Counted from the first letter of the stretch, positions 6,608 to 14,401 are shown. The stretch: 16,649 bases of DNA from Trebonia sp036276115 (GCA_036276115.1 DATBEM010000273.1:1-16649); one strand, 5' to 3'. The notes: generated from the sequence alone by a model not told the origin. Numbers and translations: made by a program.

Positions 6608-7615
6608 TCAGCCGAACGCGGTCAGCTGCCAGGCGGCCTCCTCGTCGCGGGCGCGCCCGAGGGCGTCGGTCCAGGCTGCCTGCGGGCGGGGCCAGTCGCG
6701 GCCGGACCACAGCCGCGTCGTCCAGCGGTGCAGCGGGTACTCGGCGGTCACGCCAATCGCCCCGTGCAGCTGGTGGGCGATCCGGGCCACGGCCGTCGCG
6801 GCGGTGGCGGCGGCGATGAAGGCGATCGCGGCGGACGCCGCGATGTCGGGTTCAGCGCGGCCGGGCTGGATGCTGTCCGGGGCGGTGGCGGACAGGGCGT
6901 CCAGGCCGGCGTCCAGGCCGGCCGTCGCCTCCGTTACCCGTACGCGCATCTCGGCCAGGCCGCGGGCGACGGCGGGCAGCGTGCGCAGCGGGCCCCCGAA
7001 CTGCTGGCGCCGGCTGACGTACTCGCGGGTCAGCGCGAGCGCGCCGTCGGCCAGGCCGGTGAGCTGGGCGGCCGACAAGATCGCGGCCCGGGCCGCGACG
7101 GCGTCGGGCTGCGGGGCATTTTCCAGCGGTTCAGGTCGCGGGTGGCGAGTGAGATCGACTCGGTCGAGAGGATCTCCGGCCAGGTCGTCCTCGTTGCGGA
7201 CGGCGGACTGGTCGAGGGTGACCAGGCAGACCGGGCCGGACGGGGGGCACAGGACGAGCAGCTCGCTGGCGCGGGCCCAGGGAGCGGCGACGACCCCTCT
7301 CCCGCCGAACGCGATGGTGGCGGGGGCATCGACAGGAGCGCCCGCGGTGGCGAGCACCCAGGCGGCGACCGCGCGGGGCAGCACCGGGACGCCGAGCGCC
7401 GCCCGTCCTATCGCGGTGAGGGCGGCCGCGAGGTCGCCCGGCTCGCCGCCGCTGCCGCGGGGCTCGGGGAGGCCGATCAGCTCCAGGCCGAGGCCGGCGA
7501 TGGCCTCGGCGGCGGCTTCGGGGCGGCCGTCGTGGCGTCGCGCGACGTCCTTGACGAGGCCGGCGATGGCGGCGGCGTCCGATTCTGGCTCTGGCCCTGC
7601 CCAGGGAGTGCTCAT
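6608..7615 (-). CDS. Acyl-CoA dehydrogenase, divergent (beta-type) subunit
   Basis: 335-residue acyl-CoA dehydrogenase family protein. The C-terminal flavin-binding domain is clear: TREYVSRRQQFGGPLRTLPAV (about 190-210) with the FAD-binding Arg and Gln-Phe-Gly, and HQLHGAIGVTAEYPLHRWTTRLW near 280-303. By contrast the N-terminal and middle domains are eroded: there is no T/S-E-P-x-x-G-S-D motif contacting the flavin, and the beta domain is short. This is the pattern of the partner subunit in heteromeric alpha2beta2 acyl-CoA dehydrogenases of actinobacterial steroid and terpenoid catabolism. It starts inside the end of the preceding acyl-CoA dehydrogenase gene (ATGA, 4-base overlap), as expected for a co-translated complex. 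It is the last gene of the catabolic operon. The actual acyl substrate is unknown. Confidence 0.9.
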   Translation of the reverse strand: MSTPWAGPEPESDAAAIAGLVKDVARRHDGRPEAAAEAIAGLGLELIGLPEPRGSGGEPGDLAAALTAIGRAALGVPVLPRAVAAWVLATAGAPVDAPATIAFGGRGVVAAPWARASELLVLCPPSGPVCLVTLDQSAVRNEDDLAGDPLDRVDLTRHPRPEPLENAPQPDAVAARAAILSAAQLTGLADGALALTREYVSRRQQFGGPLRTLPAVARGLAEMRVRVTEATAGLDAGLDALSATAPDSIQPGRAEPDIAASAAIAFIAAATAATAVARIAHQLHGAIGVTAEYPLHRWTTRLWSGRDWPRPQAAWTDALGRARDEEAAWQLTAFG

Positions 7616-8709
7616 GCGCGTGCTTCCGCCTTGCTGATCAGGCCGAGCAGCACCTCGGCGGCCCCGCCGCGGATGGCGAAGCCGGGCGAGGCGAGCAGGG
7701 CCTCCCGGTAATGCCGGTCGCCCTCGGCGTCGCGTCCGGCCGCGACGGCCCGGTACGCCTCGATGACGTCCGCCTCGAAGGCGTTGCCGAGGTACTTCAG
7801 GGTCGCCGCGGCGGCGACCGGGGCCTGCCCGGCATCGACCGCGCGGGCAACCTGGTAGCCCAGGCGGCGCAAGGCCCCGAGGCGGGCCAGGAGGCTCCCG
7901 GTGACGGCCCGGGCGGCGCTGTCGTCGGGCGCGGCCGCGAGCAGGCGGGCCAGCAGCGGGTAGGTCGACAGCACCCGCTCGGCGCCGCCGCGCTCGAACG
8001 ACAGCTGCTCGATGACCTGCTGCCAGCCGTGGCCGGGATCGCCGAGGACGCGGTGGCCGGGCACGAGCACGTCCTCCAGCGTCACCTCGTTGAAGTGGTG
8101 CTCGCCGAGCATGTCCACGATCGGGCTGACGGTGATGCCGGGGCTGTCCATGTCGATGATGAACTCGGTCAGCCCGTCGTGGCGGCGCTCGCCGTCGGCG
8201 GTGCGGGCGAGCAGGTACAGGTGGGTCGCGTGGTGGGCGTGGCTGGTCCAGGTCTTGCGGCCCGACACCAGCCAGCCGCCGTCGGCCCGGCGGGCGCGGG
8301 TGCGGACGGCGGCGAGGTCCGAGCCGGCCTCCGGCTCGCTCATGCCCAGGCAGAACACGGCCCGGGCGCTGGTGATGGCGGGCAGGATCTCGGCCCGCAA
8401 TCCGGGCGAGCCGTTGCGCAAGATGGCCGGGCCGATCTGCCGGTCCCCGATCCAGTGGGCGGCGACGGGCGCGGCGGCGCGCAGCAGTTCCTCGGTCACG
8501 ACGAGCCGCTCGACGCTGCTGCGCCCGGCCCCCCCGTACTCCTCGGGCCAGGTCAGGCCGATCAGCCCGGCCCGGGCGAGCTCGGCGCTGAAGCCGGGGT
8601 CGAAGCTGCGCAGCCAGGCGTCGGTCCGGGCCGCGGCGGGGTGAACCGCGCGCCAGCGGGCGACGAGGCCGCGCACCCGGGCGCGCAGCTCGCCGAAGTC
8701 GGTACTCAT
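7612..8709 (-). CDS. Acyl-CoA dehydrogenase, flavin-domain-complete (alpha-type) subunit
   Basis: 365-residue FAD enzyme introducing a C2-C3 double bond into an acyl-CoA. It shows the N-terminal LTWPEEYGGAG loop (53-62), the middle-domain flavin motif FCLGMSEPEAGSDLAAVRTRA (119-139), GWLVSGRKTWTSHA, and the C-terminal domain ending GFAIRGGAAEVLLGLISKAEA. The position equivalent to the MCAD catalytic Glu (in the usual 'YEGT' motif) is Arg in AIRGGAA. The candidate base is the Glu of LSFERGGAE at about residue 240, as in isovaleryl-type enzymes; this is an inference by alignment in my head. Start is ATG with GAGGA ten bases upstream, inside a duplicated 17-mer. It overlaps the next, beta-type, gene by four bases and probably forms a heteromeric enzyme with it. 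Confidence 0.92.
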   Translation of the reverse strand: MSTDFGELRARVRGLVARWRAVHPAAARTDAWLRSFDPGFSAELARAGLIGLTWPEEYGGAGRSSVERLVVTEELLRAAAPVAAHWIGDRQIGPAILRNGSPGLRAEILPAITSARAVFCLGMSEPEAGSDLAAVRTRARRADGGWLVSGRKTWTSHAHHATHLYLLARTADGERRHDGLTEFIIDMDSPGITVSPIVDMLGEHHFNEVTLEDVLVPGHRVLGDPGHGWQQVIEQLSFERGGAERVLSTYPLLARLLAAAPDDSAARAVTGSLLARLGALRRLGYQVARAVDAGQAPVAAAATLKYLGNAFEADVIEAYRAVAAGRDAEGDRHYREALLASPGFAIRGGAAEVLLGLISKAEARA

Positions 8710-8720
8710 GGAAGGGTGAT

Positions 8721-8754
8721 CCTCATTGCCCGGTGAACCTCATTCCCCGGTGAA
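8721..8754. repeat. 17-bp tandem duplication at the crotonase stop codon
   Basis: CCTCATTGCCCGGTGAA is followed at once by CCTCATTCCCCGGTGAA, one mismatch in 17. The second copy contains the crotonase stop codon. The first lies in the gap before the acyl-CoA dehydrogenase and supplies, on the minus strand, the AATGAGGA sequence that serves as that gene's ribosome binding site. Confidence 0.9.
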
Positions 8755-9516
8755 TCTAGGCGTCCGGTGGGTGATGAAGGCGTCGTAGGCCTCGGCCGCG
8801 TCGGCCGTCGCCGACAGGACCCCGAAGTGCGACGACACCAGGTCGAGGGCGGCGAGCAGGTCCTGGTGGGCGCCCTGGCGGACCGCGCGCTTGATCATCG
8901 CCACGGCCAGCGGCGGCTGGGCCGCGACCTGGGCGGCGAACTCCCGCGCGCGGGCGAGGGCGTCGCCCGCGACCTCGTCGAGGATGCCGAGGGCGCGGGC
9001 CTCCTCCGCAGTGACGAACTCGCCGGTCCACAGCATCCGCAGGGCCCGCGAGCGCCCGACGATCCGCGGCAGCAGCCAGCAGCCGCCATCGCCCGGCACC
9101 AGCCCGATGCGGATGTAGGCCTCGGCCAGCCGGGCCGACGGCGAGCCGACCCGGTAGTCGCACATCAGCGCCATGTCCATGCCCGCGCCGACGGCGGCGC
9201 CGTCTACCGCCGCGATGAGCGGCTTGTCCAGGGCCTCGACCGCGCGGGCGACCCGGTGCACGTGGCCGGCCAGGAAGCTCTTCTCCTGCGCCGGGGACCG
9301 GGGCGCTCCCTTGAACTCGGCCAGGTCGACGCCGGAGCAGAACGCCCCGCCGGCGCCGGTGACCACGATCGCGCGGACCTGCTCGTCGGCGCCCGCGGCG
9401 ACGAGCGCGTCCGCCCAGGCATCGACCATCGCGGTGGTGAAGGCGTTCTTGCGGTGCGGGCGGTTCAAGGTGATGGTGGCGACGTGGTCGCGGGCCTCGT
9501 ACTCGATGTCAGGCAC
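8740..9516 (-). CDS. Enoyl-CoA hydratase/isomerase (crotonase) family protein
   Basis: 258-residue crotonase-fold enzyme acting on an enoyl-CoA. The oxyanion-hole elements are GAGGAFCSGVDL (54-65) and DGAAVGAGMDMALMCDYRV (105-123). They are followed by AEAYIRIGLVPGDGGCWLLPRIVG (131-154). By comparison with rat mitochondrial hydratase, both catalytic glutamates appear replaced (Tyr134 and Arg160). Asp143 in PGDGG is the only nearby acid, so isomerase, hydrolase or retro-aldol activity is possible instead of simple hydration. I chose the GTG at 9514-9516 because GAGGAG lies ten bases before it, it overlaps the CoA-transferase stop by eight bases (GTGCCTGA), and the protein then begins PDIEYEARDHVATITLNRP like its relatives. 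A more upstream ATG at 9598-9600 would only add a basic, non-conserved leader read through the neighbour's end. Confidence 0.9.
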   Translation of the reverse strand: MPDIEYEARDHVATITLNRPHRKNAFTTAMVDAWADALVAAGADEQVRAIVVTGAGGAFCSGVDLAEFKGAPRSPAQEKSFLAGHVHRVARAVEALDKPLIAAVDGAAVGAGMDMALMCDYRVGSPSARLAEAYIRIGLVPGDGGCWLLPRIVGRSRALRMLWTGEFVTAEEARALGILDEVAGDALARAREFAAQVAAQPPLAVAMIKRAVRQGAHQDLLAALDLVSSHFGVLSATADAAEAYDAFITHRTPRFTGE

Positions 9517-10747
9517 GGCGGGCGCTCTCCTCGGGGCTCGGTTGCTCAGGCATCGTGATGACCGCCGCCGCGCGCAGCGCGTCGATGCTGAGCTGGTCAT
9601 ACCCCAGTTCGCGGAGCACGTCGGCGCTGTCGGCGCCGAGGCGGGGCGCGAGCCAGCGGTGCTCGTCGTCGCTGACCGGGCCGGTCACCGAGCCGAGCAC
9701 GAGCGGCCCTTCGGTCGGGTGGCCGACGGGGCGGAAGAAGCCGGTCGCGGCTAGCTGCGGGTCGCTGAACAGGTCATCGATCGTGTTGACGGGCCCGCAG
9801 GCGATGCCCTCGGCCGCCAGCGCCGCCAGCCACTGGGCGCTGGTCCGCTGGAGCATCGCCGCGTCGACCATGCCGTAGAGGTCATCGCTGTGCAGCGTCC
9901 GCTCGCGGATGGTGGTGAAGCGCGGGTCGTCGCCGAGCTCGGGGCGGCCGGTGAGGGCGAAGAACGAGCGCCACTGGGCGTTGGTGTAGATCATGACCGA
10001 GACGAAGCCGTCGCGGGTCTTGTACGGCCGCCGGTAGACCGAGCTGGTCCGGCTGTAGCCGGCCGGGCCCGCGGGCGGGTCGAACGTCCGGCCGCCTTGC
10101 TGCTCAAGCAGGTTGAACCCGGTCATCGTCTCCAGCATCGGGATCTCGACCACCTCGCCGCGGCCGGTCCGCTGGCGGCGGTGCAGGGCGGCGAGGGCCG
10201 CCGCGGCCCCGAACACCCCGACGATCTTGTCGGCGATCGAGCTGCGGACGTAGGCGTGGTCGCCGCCGTTGCCCTGCAGGGCCGCCAGGCCGCTGCGGGC
10301 CTGGATGACGTCGTCGTAGGCGGCGTCGCCGGCGGCCGGGCCGCCGGCGGCGAACCCGCGGAAGGCCAGCAGCACGCAGGCCGGGCTGGCGGCGCGGACC
10401 GAGGCGGGGTCCAGGCCGAGGCGGGCGGCGGCGGCCGGGCGCAGGTTGTGCACGATGATGTCGCTGACGCGGGCGAGGTCGCCGAGCACGGCCCGCCCGG
10501 CCGGGGCCTTCAGGTCCAGGCACAGGCTGCGCTTGCCCCGGTTGGTGTTGAGGAAGACCGGCCCCATGCCGGAGCCCCGGTGGTCCCCGATGTACCGGAC
10601 GACATCGCCGGCGGGCGGCTCGACCTTGACCACGTCGGCGCCCCACTGGCCGAGCAGCATGGTGCAGTACGGGCCCATGAACGTGGAGGTCAGGTCCAGG
10701 ACGCGCACGCCCGCGAGGGCGCCCGCGTCTTCTCGCGGTCCGCTCAC
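9509..10747 (-). CDS. CaiB/BaiF-family (class III) CoA-transferase
   Basis: 412-residue class III CoA-transferase, which moves CoA from one acyl-CoA to a free carboxylic acid without ATP. It has the N-terminal ALAGVRVLDLTSTFMGPYCTMLLGQ segment, GADVVKVEPPAGD, FLNTNRGKRSLCLDLK and DIIVHNLRPAAAARLG. The AAYDDVIQARSGL segment contains the catalytic Asp (Asp145, carrying the acyl-anhydride/CoA-thioester intermediate in this family). The C-terminal half includes KTRDGFVSVMIYTNAQWRSF and the EGIACGPVNTIDDLFSDPQL motif. GTG start overlaps the SDR stop by four bases (GTGA). It lies between the alcohol dehydrogenase and the beta-oxidation genes, so it probably activates the acid made upstream. No CoA ligase is present in the window, which fits that role. 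Confidence 0.93.
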   Translation of the reverse strand: MSGPREDAGALAGVRVLDLTSTFMGPYCTMLLGQWGADVVKVEPPAGDVVRYIGDHRGSGMGPVFLNTNRGKRSLCLDLKAPAGRAVLGDLARVSDIIVHNLRPAAAARLGLDPASVRAASPACVLLAFRGFAAGGPAAGDAAYDDVIQARSGLAALQGNGGDHAYVRSSIADKIVGVFGAAAALAALHRRQRTGRGEVVEIPMLETMTGFNLLEQQGGRTFDPPAGPAGYSRTSSVYRRPYKTRDGFVSVMIYTNAQWRSFFALTGRPELGDDPRFTTIRERTLHSDDLYGMVDAAMLQRTSAQWLAALAAEGIACGPVNTIDDLFSDPQLAATGFFRPVGHPTEGPLVLGSVTGPVSDDEHRWLAPRLGADSADVLRELGYDQLSIDALRAAAVITMPEQPSPEESARRA

Positions 10748-11598
10748 TTAATCGTGTACCCCCCGTCGACCGGCAGGACCACGCCGGTGATCTTGCTGGC
10801 GGCGTCGGACGCGAGGAACATGACCGCGTCGCTGACCTCCTCCGGCTCCAGCCACGCCATCGGCAGCACGTGCTTGCCGCGCGAGCGCGCCAGCAGGTCC
10901 TGCTCGGAGCCGGTGCCCCCGGTGAACTTGTCGAGCACCGCCGGGTTGCTGAACATGCCGGTGTTGGTGCTGGTCGGGGCGACCATGTTGACCCGCACGC
11001 CGTACTCGCCGAGCTCGATGGCCATCGTCTTCATGATGCCGACCTGGCCGTGCTTGGCCGCGACGTAGGCGCCGGCGTTGGGCGCGCCCTTGATCGAGCC
11101 GGTCGAGCCGATGAAGATGATGGCGCCCGAGCGCTGGGCGATCATCACGGGCACGGCCGCCCGGGCGGTGTTCCACGCCCCGGTCAGGGTGACGTCGATC
11201 GTGCGGCGCCACTGCTGCTCGGTCAGCTCCCACGACCTGCCCATGCTGAAGACGGCCGCGTTGGCGATGACCACGTCGAGGTGGCCGAGGTCGGCGACCG
11301 CCGCGGCGACGACCTCGTCCATCCGGGCGAAGTCGGCCACGTCGGCGACCTCCGCCCGCGCCCGGCGGCCGAGGGCCCGGACCTGGCGGGCGGTCTCGTC
11401 CAGCTCGGCGGCGGAGCCGATGTCGTGGGCGGCGGCCGGGTCGGGCGCGCACACGTCGACCAGGACGACGTCGGCGCCCGCGCGGGCCGCGCGGACCGCG
11501 TGGGCGCGGCCCTGCCCGCGGGCGGCCCCGGTGATCAGGACGACCCGCCCGGCCAGGGTGCCCGCGCCCGGGGTGGCCGCGGGCCCGGACCCGGGCAT
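10744..11598 (-). CDS. Mycofactocin-type SDR family oxidoreductase (carveol dehydrogenase-like)
   Basis: Short-chain dehydrogenase of about 284 residues, expected to oxidise a secondary or primary alcohol. The cofactor motif TGAARGQGRAHAVR and the long insertion after the second strand (VDVCAPDPAAAHDIGSAAEL) are the marks of the actinobacterial mycofactocin-coupled SDR group. Members keep NAD tightly bound and pass electrons to mycofactocin. Also present are VIANAAV, the catalytic Ser (IFIGSTGS), Tyr and Lys (YVAAK), AKHGQVGIMKTMAIELGEYGVRVNMVAPT and the C-terminal TGVVLPVDGGYTIK. The usual active-site Asn of IDVNLTG is Thr here (IDVTLTG). A GTG one codon upstream (11599-11601) is an alternative start; either overlaps the ATPase stop, as TGATG or GTGATG. 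It links the ABC importer genes to the acyl-CoA genes in one operon. No mycofactocin synthesis genes are in the window. Confidence 0.9.
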   Translation of the reverse strand: MPGSGPAATPGAGTLAGRVVLITGAARGQGRAHAVRAARAGADVVLVDVCAPDPAAAHDIGSAAELDETARQVRALGRRARAEVADVADFARMDEVVAAAVADLGHLDVVIANAAVFSMGRSWELTEQQWRRTIDVTLTGAWNTARAAVPVMIAQRSGAIIFIGSTGSIKGAPNAGAYVAAKHGQVGIMKTMAIELGEYGVRVNMVAPTSTNTGMFSNPAVLDKFTGGTGSEQDLLARSRGKHVLPMAWLEPEEVSDAVMFLASDAASKITGVVLPVDGGYTIK

Positions 11599-13160
11599 CA
11601 CGCCGCCCCGCTCGACGGCGAGACGGCCAGCAGCCGCAGGTTGACCTGGTGCTGGGTGATGTCGGCCCCGGTCAGCTCCTCGGCGACGCGGCCGCCCTCC
11701 AGCAGCAGGACGCGGTGCGCGATCTGCTCGAAGTCGCCGCTGTCGGTGGAGACCATGAGGACGGCCGCGCCGTCGGCCGCGGCCCGCGCGAGCAGCGCGT
11801 AGATCGCCGCCTTGGCCCCGACGTCGACGCCCTGGGTGGGCTCGTGCAGCAGCAGGATGCGCGGGCTGGTCCGCAGCCAGCGGGCGATCACGACCTTCTG
11901 CTGGTTGCCGCCGCTGAGGTTCATCAGCGGGCGCTCGAGGTCAGCGCCCTGGAGCTCGACGTTGCGGGCCCACTGGGCGGCGTCGCGCCGCTCGCGGGAC
12001 CGGCTCAGCCCGTAGCGCCCGCGGACCGGGGCCAGGGCCGGCAGGGTGATGTTCTCCCTGATCGTGTGCTCCAGGACGATGCCCTGGATGCCGCGGTCGG
12101 ACGGCACGAACGCGAACCCGCGCCGCATCGCCGCCCGGGGGCTGTGCCCGCGGGTGGGCAGCGGCCGGTCATCCACGGTGATCGTGCCGGCCTCGATCGC
12201 CACGGCGCCGAACAGCGCCGCGGGCAGGTCCTCCATGCCCGAGCCGACCAGCCCGCCGATGCCGAGGATCTCCCCCGCCCGCAGGTCCAGCGACACGTCG
12301 CGCACGCCTGCGGCCCGCAGGCCGCGCACGGCCAGCCGGACGGTGCCCTCGTCGCCGGCCCGGGCGGGCGGGTCGCCCAGTTCCTTGCCGACGATCTCCT
12401 TGACCAGGTTCTCCGCGCTCCAGTCGGCCCGGGCGCCGGTCGCCACCAGCTTCCCGTCGCGCAGGACGCTGATCTGGTCCGCCAGCTCCAGCACCTCCTC
12501 GGTCCGGTGGGAGACGAACAGCACGCCCGCGCCCTGGTCGCGGATCTGGCGGACCACGGTGAACAGCCGCCGCACCTCCGAGGGCGGCAGGGCGACGGTG
12601 GGCTCGTCGAGGACGAGCACGCCGTGGCCGTGGCCTTCCCAGCCCTGGATGGCGCGGGCGAGCGCCACCATCGTCCGCTCGGCCGCCCGCAGCTGGCCGA
12701 CCTCCGCGCGGACGTCGATGTCGGCCCCGAGCTGGCGGAACAGCGCGCGGGCGCGGGCCCGCTCGGGGCCCTTGCGGACCGGCGCCAGCGAGCGGCGCCC
12801 GCGGCGCCGCTCGCTCAGCGCCAGGTTCTCCGACACGGTGAGGGCGTCGACCAGCCCGAGGTCCTGGTGGATGAAGTTCAGCTCCTGGTCACCGGGGAGC
12901 TCGATCACCGCGCCGGGGTCGGCCTTGTGGAAGCCGCTGAGCACCTTGATCAGCGTCGACTTGCCCGAGCCGTTCTGCCCGCACAGCGCGTGCACCTCGC
13001 CCGGGCGGATGTCGAGGTCCACCCCGTCGAGGGCGCGCTGCCCGGGGAAGGTGACCGACAGCCCGCGGATCGTGACCAGCGGCCGGGCCGCCAGGACAGG
13101 AGGCCCCGCTGGGCTAGGTGCCCCGGTTGGGTTAGGAGCCTCGGTTGGGTTAGGAGCCAC
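11598..13160 (-). CDS. Sugar-type ABC transporter ATP-binding protein (RbsA/MglA/XylG family, two NBDs)
   Basis: 520-residue double ATPase energising a ribose/xylose-class importer. First domain: Walker A GQNGSGKST (61-69), Q-loop NFIHQDLGL, Walker B GVLVLDEPTVALPP, H-loop FVSHRTEEV, but the signature is eroded to LRAAERTMVALARA. Second domain: the Walker A is degenerate (GGLVGSGMED), while the signature LSGGNQQKVVIARWL is intact; Walker B reads LLLHEPTQGVD. Thus one complete ATP site can form between NBD1 Walker A and NBD2 signature, as is usual for this family. GTG start lies 11 bases inside the binding-protein gene. The first 18 residues are a six-residue repeat (APNPTE, APNPTG, APSPAG) encoded by an 18-bp tandem repeat, and conserved sequence begins only near residue 27, so a later start is possible. 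Confidence 0.93.
   Translation of the reverse strand: MAPNPTEAPNPTGAPSPAGPPVLAARPLVTIRGLSVTFPGQRALDGVDLDIRPGEVHALCGQNGSGKSTLIKVLSGFHKADPGAVIELPGDQELNFIHQDLGLVDALTVSENLALSERRRGRRSLAPVRKGPERARARALFRQLGADIDVRAEVGQLRAAERTMVALARAIQGWEGHGHGVLVLDEPTVALPPSEVRRLFTVVRQIRDQGAGVLFVSHRTEEVLELADQISVLRDGKLVATGARADWSAENLVKEIVGKELGDPPARAGDEGTVRLAVRGLRAAGVRDVSLDLRAGEILGIGGLVGSGMEDLPAALFGAVAIEAGTITVDDRPLPTRGHSPRAAMRRGFAFVPSDRGIQGIVLEHTIRENITLPALAPVRGRYGLSRSRERRDAAQWARNVELQGADLERPLMNLSGGNQQKVVIARWLRTSPRILLLHEPTQGVDVGAKAAIYALLARAAADGAAVLMVSTDSGDFEQIAHRVLLLEGGRVAEELTGADITQHQVNLRLLAVSPSSGAA
13106..13158. repeat. 18-bp tandem repeat at the binding protein/ATPase junction
   Basis: CGGTTGGGTTAGGAGCC occurs at 13124-13140 and again, exactly, at 13142-13158. 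A third, diverged copy (5 mismatches in 17) is at 13106-13122, all with an 18-base period. The repeat spans the last codons of the substrate-binding protein and the first codons of the ATPase. It encodes three Ala-Pro-x-Pro-x-x units at the ATPase N-terminus. Confidence 0.9.
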
Positions 13161-14337
13161 TGACGCCCCACAGCTGGGACCACTTGCTGACCTCGTCGGG
13201 AATGGAGAAGGTGACGTTCGGGTCGCCGATCGTGGCCGACGTCTGGAACTGCGTCGGGAAGTTCCAGGCCTGGTCGGGGGTGGTGCTCTGCTTCTCGAGG
13301 GAGCGCATCATGAAGTCGAGGACGATGTCGGCCTGGCCGTTGAGGTCGTAGGCGAGGTTGACGGCGATCTTGCCGCTCTTGACCTCCCCGGCGATGGCCT
13401 GGTCGGCGGCGGCGACGACGATCTTGATGCCGGTCTGGCCGGCCGACGCCAGCGCCTCGGGGACGCCGGTCGCGAGGTCGGCGAAGTCGAAGATGATGTA
13501 CTTCGTGTTCGGGTGGGACGAGACGTAGCCGCTGACCTGGCTGGGGATGGTGGTCCCGACGTTGGCGAGCTGGCTGTTGAGGACGTCCACGGCGGAGCCG
13601 GGGCACAGGGTCTTGAGCCGGGACTGGATCGCGGTGGCCGCCCCGGCGAACAGGGCGATGTCGCTCGGGTCCACGACCAGCGTGTCGGCCGGGGTGCCGC
13701 CGGAGTCGGCGTAGACCCAGTCGGCCAGCGGCTCCTCGATCGCGTTGTTCTTCTCGACCGAGCCGAAGTCGAACCGGTTGACGGCCGTGGTGGGCGTGGT
13801 GTTGCCCTGGTTGACCACCGGGATGCCGGCCGCGTTCCACTTGTTGCCCCACGACGACCAGGTGGACGGCTGGATCGCCGACACCCAGACGGCGGCCGGG
13901 TTCGCGGCCGCGGCGGAGTTGAACGCGGTCTGGAAGTCGTCGGCGGTGGAGCCGGTGAAGAACTCCTTGACCGTGTACCCGAGCGACTTGGCCGTGTTGA
14001 CCAGCGCGGTGCCGTTGGACGTGCCGGTCGGCCCGCTCGGCGCGATGTAGGCGATGACCGTGCCCTTGGCCGGGCGCTTGGCCAGCGGGGTGGTGACGCC
14101 GATGCTGGACGGCGGCTGGGAGAGCTTGGCCACGGTGGCCTTGGACGCCGCCAGCTGGGCGGCGGTGCCGCAGGCGGGCTTGCCGCTGCCACTGCTGCTG
14201 CCATTGCTGGCCGCGGTGCTGGCGGTGGTCGACGACGACGCGGTGGTGCACGCGGCCAGGCCGAGGGCGGCGCACGTGACGGCGGCGATGGCGGCGATGG
14301 CTCTAGGGGCACGGGCACGGGCTCTGTATGCGCTCAC
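13150..14337 (-). CDS. ABC transporter substrate-binding lipoprotein (periplasmic-binding-protein type 1, sugar-class)
   Basis: 395-residue extracytoplasmic binding protein. The N-terminus is arginine-rich, followed by a hydrophobic stretch (AIAAIAAVTCAALGLAAC). It ends in a lipobox with the acylated Cys at residue 30, then a Ser/Thr/Gly linker (TTASSSTTASTAASNGSSSG). The mature part resembles the Peripla_BP_4 class that serves RbsABC-type importers: KGTVIAYIAPSGP strand, a GYTVKEFF helix/strand, IPVVNQGN, and the late IAVNLAYDLNGQADIVLDFMM. I chose the GTG at 14335-14337 because AAAGGA lies five bases upstream and it gives a standard lipoprotein signal; an ATG 20 codons upstream would spoil it. 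It is encoded after the permease, 132 bases away across a hairpin, and overlaps the ATPase gene by 11 bases. The ligand is unknown; these proteins also bind non-sugars. Confidence 0.92.
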   Translation of the reverse strand: MSAYRARARAPRAIAAIAAVTCAALGLAACTTASSSTTASTAASNGSSSGSGKPACGTAAQLAASKATVAKLSQPPSSIGVTTPLAKRPAKGTVIAYIAPSGPTGTSNGTALVNTAKSLGYTVKEFFTGSTADDFQTAFNSAAAANPAAVWVSAIQPSTWSSWGNKWNAAGIPVVNQGNTTPTTAVNRFDFGSVEKNNAIEEPLADWVYADSGGTPADTLVVDPSDIALFAGAATAIQSRLKTLCPGSAVDVLNSQLANVGTTIPSQVSGYVSSHPNTKYIIFDFADLATGVPEALASAGQTGIKIVVAAADQAIAGEVKSGKIAVNLAYDLNGQADIVLDFMMRSLEKQSTTPDQAWNFPTQFQTSATIGDPNVTFSIPDEVSKWSQLWGVSGS

Positions 14338-14401
14338 GGCGTTCCTTTCACTACGGGGAGTATCTTCAAGTCGGTGTCCACGGATGGGGGATGGCACGCG
14401 G

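Noticed and set aside
6167..7711. The AraC reading taken as a full 514-residue protein
   Set aside because: Family similarity and coding bias stop at about 6515. Beyond 6602 the frame is the antisense of the acyl-CoA dehydrogenase gene.
9517..9600. Upstream ATG start for the crotonase
   Set aside because: It would add 28 basic, non-conserved residues read out of frame through the CoA-transferase end. The GTG at 9514-9516 has GAGGAG and the expected protein start.
11649..13163. A 504-codon plus-strand open frame opposite the ABC ATPase
   Set aside because: It mirrors the ATPase codons and shows only Gly/Ala/Arg/Asp-rich sequence with no domain.
14338..14397. Upstream ATG start for the binding protein
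   Set aside because: It puts 20 charged residues before the lipoprotein signal. The GTG at 14335-14337 has AAAGGA at the right distance.
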